Part shown: positions 1 through 6,211 of the stretch, one piece after another
Position numbering within the stretch: position 1 is the first letter of the stretch
Layout of the letters: each line of letters starts with the position of its first letter
From: JBKBXU01 sp046313675
Lineage (GTDB): Bacteria > Bacteroidota > Bacteroidia > Cytophagales > Cytophagaceae
DNA: 11,599 bases
Direction of reading: 5' to 3'
Assembly (NCBI GenBank): GCA_046313675.1
Contig: JBKBXU010000136.1
Location: 1 to 11,599, forward strand
Position numbers and translations under genes: made by a program
The notes under the pieces: generated by a model
Seen by the model: only the letters and a program-made list of their open reading frames with translations
Databases searched by the model: none
What the model was told of the DNA's origin: nothing

Positions 1-5
1 CCCGA

Positions 6-35
6 AAACTTTTAAACTTTTAAACTTTTTAAACT
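6..35 (+). repeat. Short A/T tandem repeat just upstream of queA
   Basis: Three tandem copies of an 8-9 nt unit (AAACTTTT at 6-13 and 14-21, AAACTTTTT at 22-30) and a partial fourth (31-35) lie immediately before the queA start. The tract is low-complexity A/T DNA of the kind that often surrounds Bacteroidota promoters and unstructured 5' leaders. Only 42 bases upstream of queA are visible, so it cannot be told whether the tract sits in a promoter, a leader or the 3' end of an upstream gene. No Shine-Dalgarno sequence is seen. Confidence 0.6.
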
Positions 36-42
36 CCTCTTA

Positions 43-1092
43 ATGAAATTATCTCATTTTCAATTTAATCTTCCGGCGGAATTATTAGCAGAATATCCAA
101 CAGAAAACCGCGATGAATCTCGATTAATGGTTATCAACAGAGCCAATAAAACAATTGAACATAAACTTTTCAAAGACATCATTGATTATTTTGATGATGG
201 AGATGTCATGGTCATGAACAATACCAAGGTTTTCCCGGCCCGTTTATATGGCAATAAAGAAAAAACCGGAGCAAGAATTGAGGTTTTTTTATTACGTGAA
301 TTAAATGCGGAACAACGTCTTTGGGATGTTTTGGTTGACCCAGCCCGTAAAATTCGTATTGGAAATAAATTGTATTTCGGTGATGATGATTCATTGGTAG
401 CTGAGGTAATTGACAATACAACTTCTCGCGGTAGAACCTTACGTTTTTTGTATGATGGTTCCTATGATGAATTTAGAAATAAATTGACAGAATTAGGAGA
501 AACACCCATCCCAAAATACATTAGCCGTGAAGTAACGCCCGAAGATGAAGAGCGTTATCAAACCATCTATGCCAAAGTGGAAGGAGCTGTGGCTGCACCA
601 ACTGCAGGATTACACTTTTCTAAACATTTAATGAAACGTCTCGAAATCAAAGGTGTCGATTTTGCTGAGGTAACCTTGCATGTTGGCCTAGGAACATTTA
701 ATCCTGTGGAAGTGGAAGATTTGTCTAAACACAAAATGGATTCGGAACATTATATCATTCCGGATGAAACTGCCGAAAAGGCAAATCAAGTTTTGGACAA
801 TAAAAAAAGGGTGTGTGCCATTGGAACCACTTCGGTTAGGGCCTTGGAATCTTCTACTACGGCAAATGCAAGGCTTAAACCAAATGAAGGTTGGACCGAT
901 AAATTTATCTTCCCTCCTTACGAGTTTAAGATTGCAAATGCTATGTTAACAAATTTCCATATGCCGGAATCTACGTTGCTTATGCTTACTGCTGCATTTG
1001 GAGGTTATGACCTGGTTATGAAAGCATATAAAGCGGCTGTAGAAGAAAAATACCGGTTTTATAGTTATGGCGATTGCATGCTGATTCTTTAG
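43..1092 (+). CDS. queA: S-adenosylmethionine:tRNA ribosyltransferase-isomerase (QueA)
   Basis: QueA is a cytoplasmic enzyme of queuosine biosynthesis. It transfers and isomerises the ribosyl part of S-adenosylmethionine onto preQ1 at the wobble position of GUN-anticodon tRNAs, giving epoxyqueuosine. The 349-residue product has the usual length and appears complete. Family-typical stretches run from the N-terminus to the end: the start FQFNLPAELLAEYPTENRDE (6-25), VMVMNNTKVFPARLYG (55-70), the conserved EGAVAAPTAGLHF (180-192), EVTLHVGLGTFNPVEVE (209-225) with the following HKMDSEHY (230-237), IGTTSVRALES (260-270), LTNFHMPESTLLML (302-315) and the C-terminal YRFYSYGDCMLIL (337-349). The start at 43 is supported because the family's N-terminus begins with this residue run. 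The gene ends at a strong hairpin (1117-1148) and does not appear linked in function to its neighbours. Synonymous sites look richer in A/T than in the downstream secreted-protein genes. Confidence 0.97.
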   Translation: MKLSHFQFNLPAELLAEYPTENRDESRLMVINRANKTIEHKLFKDIIDYFDDGDVMVMNNTKVFPARLYGNKEKTGARIEVFLLRELNAEQRLWDVLVDPARKIRIGNKLYFGDDDSLVAEVIDNTTSRGRTLRFLYDGSYDEFRNKLTELGETPIPKYISREVTPEDEERYQTIYAKVEGAVAAPTAGLHFSKHLMKRLEIKGVDFAEVTLHVGLGTFNPVEVEDLSKHKMDSEHYIIPDETAEKANQVLDNKKRVCAIGTTSVRALESSTTANARLKPNEGWTDKFIFPPYEFKIANAMLTNFHMPESTLLMLTAAFGGYDLVMKAYKAAVEEKYRFYSYGDCMLIL

Positions 1093-1116
1093 TCTCTAAA
1101 ACTTATAAACATTTTC

Positions 1117-1148
1117 AAAAAAGCTTCGGATATCCGGAGCTTTTTTTT
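1117..1148. terminator. Bidirectional intrinsic terminator between queA and the convergent porP-like gene
   Basis: A 9-bp stem, AAGCTTCGG (1121-1129) with CCGGAGCTT (1134-1142), closes a four-base ATAT loop and contains one T-G wobble. It is followed by a run of T on the + strand (to 1148) and preceded by a run of A (1117-1122), which becomes the T-run for transcription on the - strand. It lies 25 bases after the queA stop and 8 bases beyond the stop of the convergent gene, so it can end both transcripts. Confidence 0.9.
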
Positions 1149-1155
1149 GGCTGTC

Positions 1156-2058
1156 TTATTTCTTTGGAGCAAGGTAATAACTTACAGCCAGCTCAAAGGT
1201 ATTGACCGAAATATTGGTGTACCTTTGAATCGGCACCATATAAGAAAATGTAAGATCAAGCATACCAGATAACACCTCTATTTCCTCCAGCCCGGCCAGA
1301 AAGACAAAGCCATTTCTGCTCCTATACAACAAGCCCCCTGATAGCCTCTCCTGAAGAACACATACCAACCCGGGGCTTACGGAAGTGTATTGAACATCTG
1401 AAAAGGTTGCGGAAAGCACCGGCCGCAGGCTAAGATTATGATCTATATCCAGGCGATAATCTCCAGTAAACACGTAATGACGAAAAAGTACTGTTTCTTC
1501 GTCAATTGGCCGTACGCTATTATTAGGAAAATCATTCACAGATACTCCAGCCCTGACACGATCATTATAAACCCATAAACCAACATTTCCGATAAATGCC
1601 AAATCGCTGCCCCCCATTCCTGCTGTTGAACTTCTATAGGTATAATTTACCAGACCTAAGGATGTTCCGGCAGCAATAAAAAGATTTTCCCCCACTTCTA
1701 AATGAAAAGAATAGTTCAGGTATGCTCTGCTTCGCCTGAAAAATTCACCTTCCTTGTCTCCAAACAAGGTAAGGCCAAAATTATGTTTGTGCTCTCCCCC
1801 TTCCCTCTCCCCCCTGTTTGCCCGAAAATTTACATTGGTATAATATGTGTTTACTTGTGAAAATAACCCGGTAAGTGACTTATAGGAAACATTAGCTTCC
1901 AAATTCGAAACCGTACCTATACTTGCAGGATTATATATTGCGTAATTTTTAAAAAAAAGATTAAACCTGTCTGCATAGTCGGAATACTGCTGCCCATAGC
2001 TATAAGCTACTGACATGCAATAAACCAGCACACACATTAAGATGTATTTATGCAACAT
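1156..2058 (-). CDS. PorP/SprF-family type IX secretion outer-membrane protein
   Basis: The 300-residue product begins with a signal peptide (about 1-22, with a likely cut before QQYSD). The rest looks like alternating beta strands expected of an outer-membrane barrel. Family-typical features are an N-terminal NPASIGT (43-49) followed by a strand-rich segment (55-80), HNFGLTLFGDKEGEF (92-106), an aromatic block with YLNYSFHL (113-120), LFIAAGTSLGLVNY (126-139), a DLAFIGNVGLWVYNDRVRAGVSVND run (152-176), and HYVFTGDYR..LRPVLSATF (194-219). In Flavobacterium johnsoniae, SprF is needed to secrete the adhesin SprB, and PorP is a core T9SS component in Porphyromonas. Family members usually partner type-B-tailed clients. 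Here such a client is encoded on the other side of the divergent promoter region (3902-5776). Several motif positions differ from typical family members, so it is a divergent paralog and not obviously the core PorP. No Shine-Dalgarno sequence is seen before the ATG at 2058. Confidence 0.85.
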   Translation of the reverse strand: MLHKYILMCVLVYCMSVAYSYGQQYSDYADRFNLFFKNYAIYNPASIGTVSNLEANVSYKSLTGLFSQVNTYYTNVNFRANRGEREGGEHKHNFGLTLFGDKEGEFFRRSRAYLNYSFHLEVGENLFIAAGTSLGLVNYTYRSSTAGMGGSDLAFIGNVGLWVYNDRVRAGVSVNDFPNNSVRPIDEETVLFRHYVFTGDYRLDIDHNLSLRPVLSATFSDVQYTSVSPGLVCVLQERLSGGLLYRSRNGFVFLAGLEEIEVLSGMLDLTFSYMVPIQRYTNISVNTFELAVSYYLAPKK

Positions 2059-2181
2059 GAAATGGCTAAAGGAAAGGTTTAATCAAAATTAATCCCCAAA
2101 TAATGCATTTTTTCTGAAAAGAAATAATAAATATTGTTTACTTTCCATTTTATCAATTGTAGAAGAATAAAAGACCCAAGT
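2059..2181. promoter_or_regulatory. Divergent promoter region between the porP-like gene and the sigma-factor operon
   Basis: These 123 A/T-rich bases separate two divergently transcribed units and must hold promoters for both if each is independently expressed. A small perfect inverted repeat, TTTTC-T-GAAAA (2110-2120), sits near the middle. No convincing match to the Bacteroidota primary-sigma consensus (TTTG, then TAnnTTTG about 20 bases later) was found by eye on either strand. That is compatible with control by an alternative sigma factor, possibly the adjacent ECF factor itself, but does not prove it. Confidence 0.5.
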
Positions 2182-2757
2182 ATGGGAAAAGCTTTAGACA
2201 AAGACATTATTCAGGCCATAAAATCCGGCGACAATCAATTTGTATTGTCTGAGCTTTATAAAAATATTTTACCTAAAATCATAGGGCACATCGTTAAAAA
2301 CAATGGAAATGAGGATGAAGCAAAAGATATATTTCAGGATGCGGTAATGAGTTTTTATCACCAGGTAAAAACCGGGAAATTCAATGAAGACTATGAAATC
2401 AATGGATTTATATTTACCGTAGCCAGAAATCTTTGGATTAACAGGGTAAAAAAAATGAACAGGACAATACCCATGACGGCAGAAGAGGAAAATATGGTAA
2501 ACGGACTCGACCTGTTAGAGAACATTATAACAGAAGAAAGGGCTTATGCCATTAAGAACATGCTAAATCAGGTTGGTGAAGAATGTCAAAAGCTTCTTAA
2601 ATATTCCACTTATGACCGCTTAAGCATGAAAGAGATTTGTGTAAAAATGGGCTTTTCAAGTGAAAATGTGGCAAAAACCTATAATTACAGATGCAAACAA
2701 AAGCTGGTACAGCTCATAAAAGGCAATCAAAGCGTATTAAAATTATTTAAAGTATGA
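2182..2757 (+). CDS. ECF-type RNA polymerase sigma factor
   Basis: The product is a 191-residue sigma-70 family factor of the extracytoplasmic-function class, which directs core RNA polymerase to a small regulon. Region 2 spans about 22-92 and includes EDEAKDIFQDAVMSFYHQV (44-62) and the NGFIFTVARNLWINRVKK segment (74-91), the canonical promoter-melting and -10 binding helices. Region 4 spans about 118-182, with a helix-turn-helix at SMKEICVKMGFSS (148-160) and RCKQKL (170-175). The start was placed at the ATG at 2182. An upstream in-frame TTG at 2134 would add 16 residues of non-family sequence. The gene ends in an ATGA overlap with the next gene, implying translational coupling to its likely anti-sigma partner. 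Linkage to T9SS genes recalls the SigP factor that regulates T9SS genes in P. gingivalis, but orthology is not claimed. Confidence 0.92.
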   Translation: MGKALDKDIIQAIKSGDNQFVLSELYKNILPKIIGHIVKNNGNEDEAKDIFQDAVMSFYHQVKTGKFNEDYEINGFIFTVARNLWINRVKKMNRTIPMTAEEENMVNGLDLLENIITEERAYAIKNMLNQVGEECQKLLKYSTYDRLSMKEICVKMGFSSENVAKTYNYRCKQKLVQLIKGNQSVLKLFKV

Positions 2758-3896
2758 ATCCAAAGTATTCACATACCGAACAAATTGACAAATACCTCGC
2801 CGGGGAGCTAAATCCTGAGGAGCGTATTGCTTTGGAGAAAAAAATTGACAATGATTCTGATTTTGCCCTTGAAGTGGAAGCTCAGCGCATTGCCAATGAA
2901 ATGATCCTGGGCCAGGAACTCCTGATGCTCAAGGATCAAATGAAGACAGACCTAAAACCTAAAACTGGGTTTAATTTCTATTACCTTGCAATCTTTTTAA
3001 TGATAGCATCCCTTGCCGGAGCCTTATACCTATCATCTGGCACGGTAAAACATGAAGCTGAAGAACCGGCAAAAGAGCAAAAGCCTTTACCGGCAAAAGA
3101 AAAGAGTGAAGCAGTTCCGGATGAACCTTTAAAAAAAGAAGTCAATTCAGGTATTACAACAATTGCAAACAACACCAAGAAAGAGAATAAAATAACTAAA
3201 GACAATCCCGAAAGAAAGGTATTTATTCTACCGGACACAACGCAGAATATTGAACAAATTTCCACATCCGAACCAAAGGACACCTTAAAAAAGCAGAACC
3301 TTACAGTCGATCCACTTAGCCAAAACACCCCGGACAAGCCTTCGGATATCCATCAGGTCGAGAAGGAAGCAATTATTGACTGTTCCGGAATTACAATTAC
3401 TGCCGAGGTGAAGGCCGGTCCAACCTGTCCGGATGACCAGAAAGGAAGAATAGAAATAGTAAAAGAATCCATTAAAGGAAGTAAAGGCCCTTATTTGTTC
3501 CGTTTAAACGACTCAGGAAATTTCACTAAAGAAACGGAGTTCTTTTACCTGAACCAGGGCACGTATACCTTGTATATCAAAGATGGCAATGATTGTATAA
3601 AAATTTTGGCAAAAGCCGTTGAAGTGGAAACGAAAGAGTGCGGCAGGAACCTCAATTTCACATTTTCTCCAACTACGGAATATGCATGGCCTATTCCTGT
3701 ACCGGAAGGCAAGAGTGCCACTATTAAAATAGTGAGTAAAACAGGAATGGTCGTTTACCAGGCCTTGGCAGACAATGCAGCAGAATGGACTGGACTTGAT
3801 CTTAATGGGAATGAGGTTTCATCCGGATATTATATATTTGTTCTCGAATATCCAGACGGAAAGGTAGAACAAGGGTCGATAACTATTTTAAGATAA
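2754..3896 (+). CDS. Putative membrane anti-sigma factor with periplasmic SprB-like repeat and type-B-like T9SS tail
   Basis: The 380-residue protein has no N-terminal signal peptide. Residues 1-60 are cytoplasmic-type: IDKYLAGELNPEERIALEKK (11-30) matches the 'YLxGxLxxEE' opening seen in many Bacteroidota anti-sigma factors, and no zinc-binding His/Cys motif is present. One transmembrane helix follows (about 74-95). Next comes a low-complexity Lys/Glu/Pro/Thr-rich stalk (96-205), then a SprB-repeat-like beta domain (about 208-293) with the typical order CP..KGRIEI, GPYLFRLND, LNQGTYTLYIKDGNDC. The end (about 300-380) resembles CHU_C/FlgD-type tails: FSPT, IVSKTGMVVYQ, WTGLDLNGNEVSSGYYIF, and the terminus SITILR. 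It lacks the PNGDG calcium-type loop of real type-B tails. The 4-nt overlap with the sigma gene and the 5-nt gap to the next gene place it in one operon. The anti-sigma role is inferred from position and N-terminus, not from a decisive motif. Confidence 0.7.
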   Translation: MNPKYSHTEQIDKYLAGELNPEERIALEKKIDNDSDFALEVEAQRIANEMILGQELLMLKDQMKTDLKPKTGFNFYYLAIFLMIASLAGALYLSSGTVKHEAEEPAKEQKPLPAKEKSEAVPDEPLKKEVNSGITTIANNTKKENKITKDNPERKVFILPDTTQNIEQISTSEPKDTLKKQNLTVDPLSQNTPDKPSDIHQVEKEAIIDCSGITITAEVKAGPTCPDDQKGRIEIVKESIKGSKGPYLFRLNDSGNFTKETEFFYLNQGTYTLYIKDGNDCIKILAKAVEVETKECGRNLNFTFSPTTEYAWPIPVPEGKSATIKIVSKTGMVVYQALADNAAEWTGLDLNGNEVSSGYYIFVLEYPDGKVEQGSITILR

Positions 3897-3901
3897 ATCA
3901 G

Positions 3902-5776
3902 ATGCCCGGCATGATCAGACATATTATAGCAGGTTTACTTCTCTTCGCTTCTTGTATTCTACATGCAGAAGGGACTAGGGAATTACGTCCGCAGGAATCA
4001 CATTACGGCTCTCCCATATTGCTGAACCATCCAGACTATACCCGCTTTGGACAATACGACGCAGCGGATAACCAACAAATAAAAGTGCGTATCGGATCCA
4101 CTAATGAAGTTATCTATTTTGGATTAAACAACCATACCAAGGCCGGTGGTTTTTTGGAATTGCCCTACCGATGGATCTCGCCTTCAGGAACCGTAGTCTA
4201 TGAAGGCATTATGCAGCAAGAAGGTATCGGTTGCATAAATTCCTGGATCGAAGCGGTAGAAGGGCCTTCTCAAATCCTTTCAGAGGGTGGATACAATGCG
4301 CTTATGCTTGAACCAACAGAAACGGGTGATTATGTGATAGAGTTTAATCTTGCCCTTTTTCCTGAAGAAGAAGTTTATTTACACCTTTTTGATATCACCG
4401 TGGCCAACGTGCACAATCAGGCCATTCCCGGCAGGCTTCATTGCAAAGGATGGCAATTGAGTACTGAAGGGCAGAACCATGAATTTCATGGGAAAGTTTA
4501 TCCATATACTGAAAACGGCGTAATTTACGAGATCGACCTTAACCGGATGCAGCCTTTTACCTTTATTATTTATGTAAATTCCAGCGGACTTCAGGATACA
4601 GGAGATTTCTTTGAAGACAGGAAATCACGGGTAGGTAATTATGCCTTACCGGAATATAAAGTTTTTCTAAACCCACCAGATGAACTATTGTATCCTACGC
4701 AGGACATCAGAGCACATTTAACAAGTTCTATCAAAAAGAAAAGCTGTCCGGGAACGAACTATTGCATAAACTATACGGCAAGCACTAAAGGTCATCTGGA
4801 AGGATTTATCGACATCAACCTGGATGGCAGGTATGACAAATACACCGACATTCATTTTTTTAAAATAATGAAGGAAGGCGAAAGTATATGTATAGAGTGG
4901 GACGGAAAAGACCTGCAGGGAAATCCTGTTGAAGGAAATAAATTCAAGGTCTACACCAGCTTTGGCTATGGCATCACCAATCTTCCCCTGTACGATGTAG
5001 AGCATCATTTGCACGGTTATAAGGTAAAAATCATCAGGCCGGCAGGTTACGAGCCGCCATTACTGTTCTGGGATGATGAAAAAATAGTTGACGGGGAAAC
5101 TGTGGGAGGTGAGCCTTTAATTAACCTTACCGGATGCATTTCTATTCCCGATGGATGCCATCGTTGGAAAGACCGGGGAGCTATAGAAGGGCCAAGGCAC
5201 AGGCAGGAAACCATCAATACCTGGTGGTATGTCAATACCTTACACGATACCTTAAGCATTAATTTTTCCGAAAAATATCCTGTAATGGATCAAAGCTGGC
5301 AGGAAACCCTTAGTCCCTCCTATACGCTTCACGAAAATAATTGCAATGAACCTGTGTCGGTTATCTTTGAAAACACAGAGCAAAGCAATACCTCCCTAAC
5401 TTTCATTTTACAAAATGATGCCGGTGAAGAGTTTCATTCATCAGAAAATATTGCAGAGGTAATGGAAGGCAATTATAGCCTGATCGTTACGGACAATGGC
5501 AGTTGCACCCAGGCCTTCAGGAACTATATTTCCGTTCCCAGACCATTCGGTTGTGACCAGGCTTTTTCCCCTAATGGAGATGGTATAAGCGACACCTATT
5601 ACATCAGCACTCCCGGCACAGCCAGGATTTACAATAAGCAAGGTATGCTGATAAAAGAAATCCAAACCCCCGCCGAATGGGACGGCACCGACACCCAGGG
5701 CAACCTCTCCAAATCCGGCCTCTATGCCATCGTTGTCAACGAACATGTGGTCATGCATGTTTCCCTGATAAGATAA
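3902..5776 (+). CDS. Secreted protein with type-B T9SS (gliding motility-associated, CHU_C) C-terminal domain
   Basis: The 624-residue protein begins with a signal peptide (MIRHIIAGLLLFASCILHA, 4-22, probably cut before EG). An alternative is lipidation at Cys18 within LFASC, but Phe at -3 makes that weak. The N-terminal beta-rich region (about 35-260) has no family name I recognise. The middle resembles a recurring module of CHU_C proteins: a Ca-binding-like DINLDGRYDKYTD loop (303-315), EWDGKDLQGNPVEGNKF (332-348), PLYDVEHHLHGYKVKIIRP (362-380), FWDDEKIVDG (389-398), a cysteine/histidine-rich GCISIPDGCHRW (411-422) and INTWWY (438-443). Residues 480-540 are SprB-repeat-like (EGNYSLIVTDNGSC). 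The tail 551-624 is a good type-B sorting domain: CDQAFSPNGDGISDTYYI, a short strand pair, AEWDGTDTQGN and the terminus VSLIR. It is probably exported through the T9SS and attached to or released from the cell surface. It is the third gene of the sigma operon, and no clear terminator follows. Confidence 0.85.
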   Translation: MPGMIRHIIAGLLLFASCILHAEGTRELRPQESHYGSPILLNHPDYTRFGQYDAADNQQIKVRIGSTNEVIYFGLNNHTKAGGFLELPYRWISPSGTVVYEGIMQQEGIGCINSWIEAVEGPSQILSEGGYNALMLEPTETGDYVIEFNLALFPEEEVYLHLFDITVANVHNQAIPGRLHCKGWQLSTEGQNHEFHGKVYPYTENGVIYEIDLNRMQPFTFIIYVNSSGLQDTGDFFEDRKSRVGNYALPEYKVFLNPPDELLYPTQDIRAHLTSSIKKKSCPGTNYCINYTASTKGHLEGFIDINLDGRYDKYTDIHFFKIMKEGESICIEWDGKDLQGNPVEGNKFKVYTSFGYGITNLPLYDVEHHLHGYKVKIIRPAGYEPPLLFWDDEKIVDGETVGGEPLINLTGCISIPDGCHRWKDRGAIEGPRHRQETINTWWYVNTLHDTLSINFSEKYPVMDQSWQETLSPSYTLHENNCNEPVSVIFENTEQSNTSLTFILQNDAGEEFHSSENIAEVMEGNYSLIVTDNGSCTQAFRNYISVPRPFGCDQAFSPNGDGISDTYYISTPGTARIYNKQGMLIKEIQTPAEWDGTDTQGNLSKSGLYAIVVNEHVVMHVSLIR

Positions 5777-5832
5777 AGGGTTTTATAATCGACGGTGTTT
5801 ATATCAACTATACTAATCCTGAGTCAGCCCCT

Positions 5833-5920
5833 TCGTAAAATCTGCTTCAGCGGATCCTCGTGTTTGTTTACGTATCAGTCTTTCTTCCTGCCCATCGTGC
5901 TACCAAAAAACCTCATATGC
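5833..5920. repeat. Intergenic direct repeat, copy 1 (partner at 6004-6080)
   Basis: Bases 5833-5861 are identical over 29 nt to 6004-6032; the shared core includes TCTGCTTCAGCGGATCCTCG. After one mismatch and a diverged middle, similarity resumes with CCATCGTG[C/T]TACCAAAA (5892-5908 and 6051-6067) and ends near ATATGC / TTATGC. The two copies start 171 bases apart. The conserved ends around a variable middle suggest an interspersed extragenic element and not a simple slippage repeat. Confidence 0.85.
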
Positions 5921-5931
5921 GCTTTAGCGCA
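5918..5931. repeat. Small perfect hairpin TGCGCT-TT-AGCGCA
   Basis: A 6-bp G/C-rich stem with a 2-base loop lies at the end of intergenic repeat copy 1 and abuts the CTCCGTG tandem tract. No T-run follows, so it does not look like a standard intrinsic terminator, although it is the nearest strong hairpin after the sigma operon. The second repeat copy has no equivalent hairpin. Confidence 0.6.
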
Positions 5932-5975
5932 ACTCCGTGTCAAACTCCTGTCAAACTCCGTGTTCCCCAGTGGTT
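5931..5975. repeat. CTCCGTG-type short tandem repeat (CACGGAG on the other strand)
   Basis: AACTCCGTGTCA (5931-5942), AACTCCTGTCA (5943-5953) and AACTCCGTGTTC (5954-5965) are three near-identical tandem units of 11-12 nt, followed by a decayed unit and GTGGTTAAAAAAA. Read on the other strand this is TTAACCAC followed by spaced CACGGAG heptamers. From general familiarity this layout resembles extragenic CACGGAG/CACAGAG repeats seen in a range of environmental bacterial genomes. No search was made to confirm it. Confidence 0.65.
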
Positions 5976-6003
5976 AAAAAAAGAAAGAGTAAAGTGCCCC
6001 CCA

Positions 6004-6080
6004 TCGTAAAATCTGCTTCAGCGGATCCTCGTATTTCCCTTCCATTGTATCCATCGTGTTACCAAAAGACACCTTTATGC
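6004..6080. repeat. Intergenic direct repeat, copy 2
   Basis: This copy shares 29 identical bases (6004-6032) with 5833-5861 and a second conserved block (6051-6067). It is about 11 bases shorter than copy 1 because the variable middle is shorter. It lies 132 bases before the start of the large beta-helix gene. Confidence 0.85.
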
Positions 6081-6172
6081 TACCATCTAAATTCACAGAA
6101 AAAAAATCTGATTTTTGTTTACTTCTTCCTTTCTCAATTGTATTCCTTTCAAATAAAATAAATACTACTAAA

Positions 6173-6182
6173 TATTCGAATA
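6173..6182. promoter_or_regulatory. Palindrome TATTCGAATA 30 bases upstream of the large secreted-protein gene
   Basis: A perfect 10-bp palindrome lies 29 bases before the ATG at 6212, in A/T-rich DNA, followed by TTGAATTTTTCC. The same 10-mer recurs at 11503-11512 inside the downstream repeat, also followed by TTGAAT and, after a T-rich stretch, TTTTCC. It could be a protein-binding site near the promoter or start, or chance in A/T-rich sequence. Confidence 0.3.
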
Positions 6183-6211
6183 GTTGAATTTTTCCATCTA
6201 AAGAAAATTTT

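Larger units (their letters stand above)
5777..6211. other. Gene-free, repeat-bearing spacer
   Basis: This 435-base stretch contains no credible gene. Small open frames at 5795-5977 and 5937-6161 lack coding features and run through repeats. It holds two copies of a degenerate ~80-bp unit (5833-5920 and 6004-6080), a perfect 6-bp hairpin (5918-5931), a CTCCGTG tandem tract (5931-5975) and a very A/T-rich segment (about 6081-6211) that must contain the promoter of the large downstream gene. A weak Bacteroidota-like -33 element (TTTG, 6114-6117) is followed 23 bases later by TATTCCTT (6141-6148). Both spacing and sequence are poor matches. Confidence 0.6.

Noticed and set aside
2134..2181. Longer N-terminus for the sigma factor starting at TTG 2134
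   Set aside because: The extra 16 residues (FTFHFINCRRIKDPS region) do not resemble sigma factors, the start codon is TTG, and the ATG at 2182 gives a family-like N-terminus.
3953..3958. Lipoprotein processing at Cys18 of the 3902-5776 product
   Set aside because: The preceding residues (LFAS) give Phe at -3, a poor lipobox, and a good conventional cleavage site (LHA before EG) follows; kept only as an alternative in the gene entry.
5833..6080. Repeat pair considered as insertion-sequence ends or attachment sites
   Set aside because: The copies are in direct orientation, only 171 bases apart, with no transposase or integrase in the window.
5795..6161. Two small overlapping + strand open frames (60 and 74 residues) in the spacer
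   Set aside because: They run through the direct repeats and the CTCCGTG tandem tract, overlap each other in different frames, and show no recognisable domain or plausible start context.
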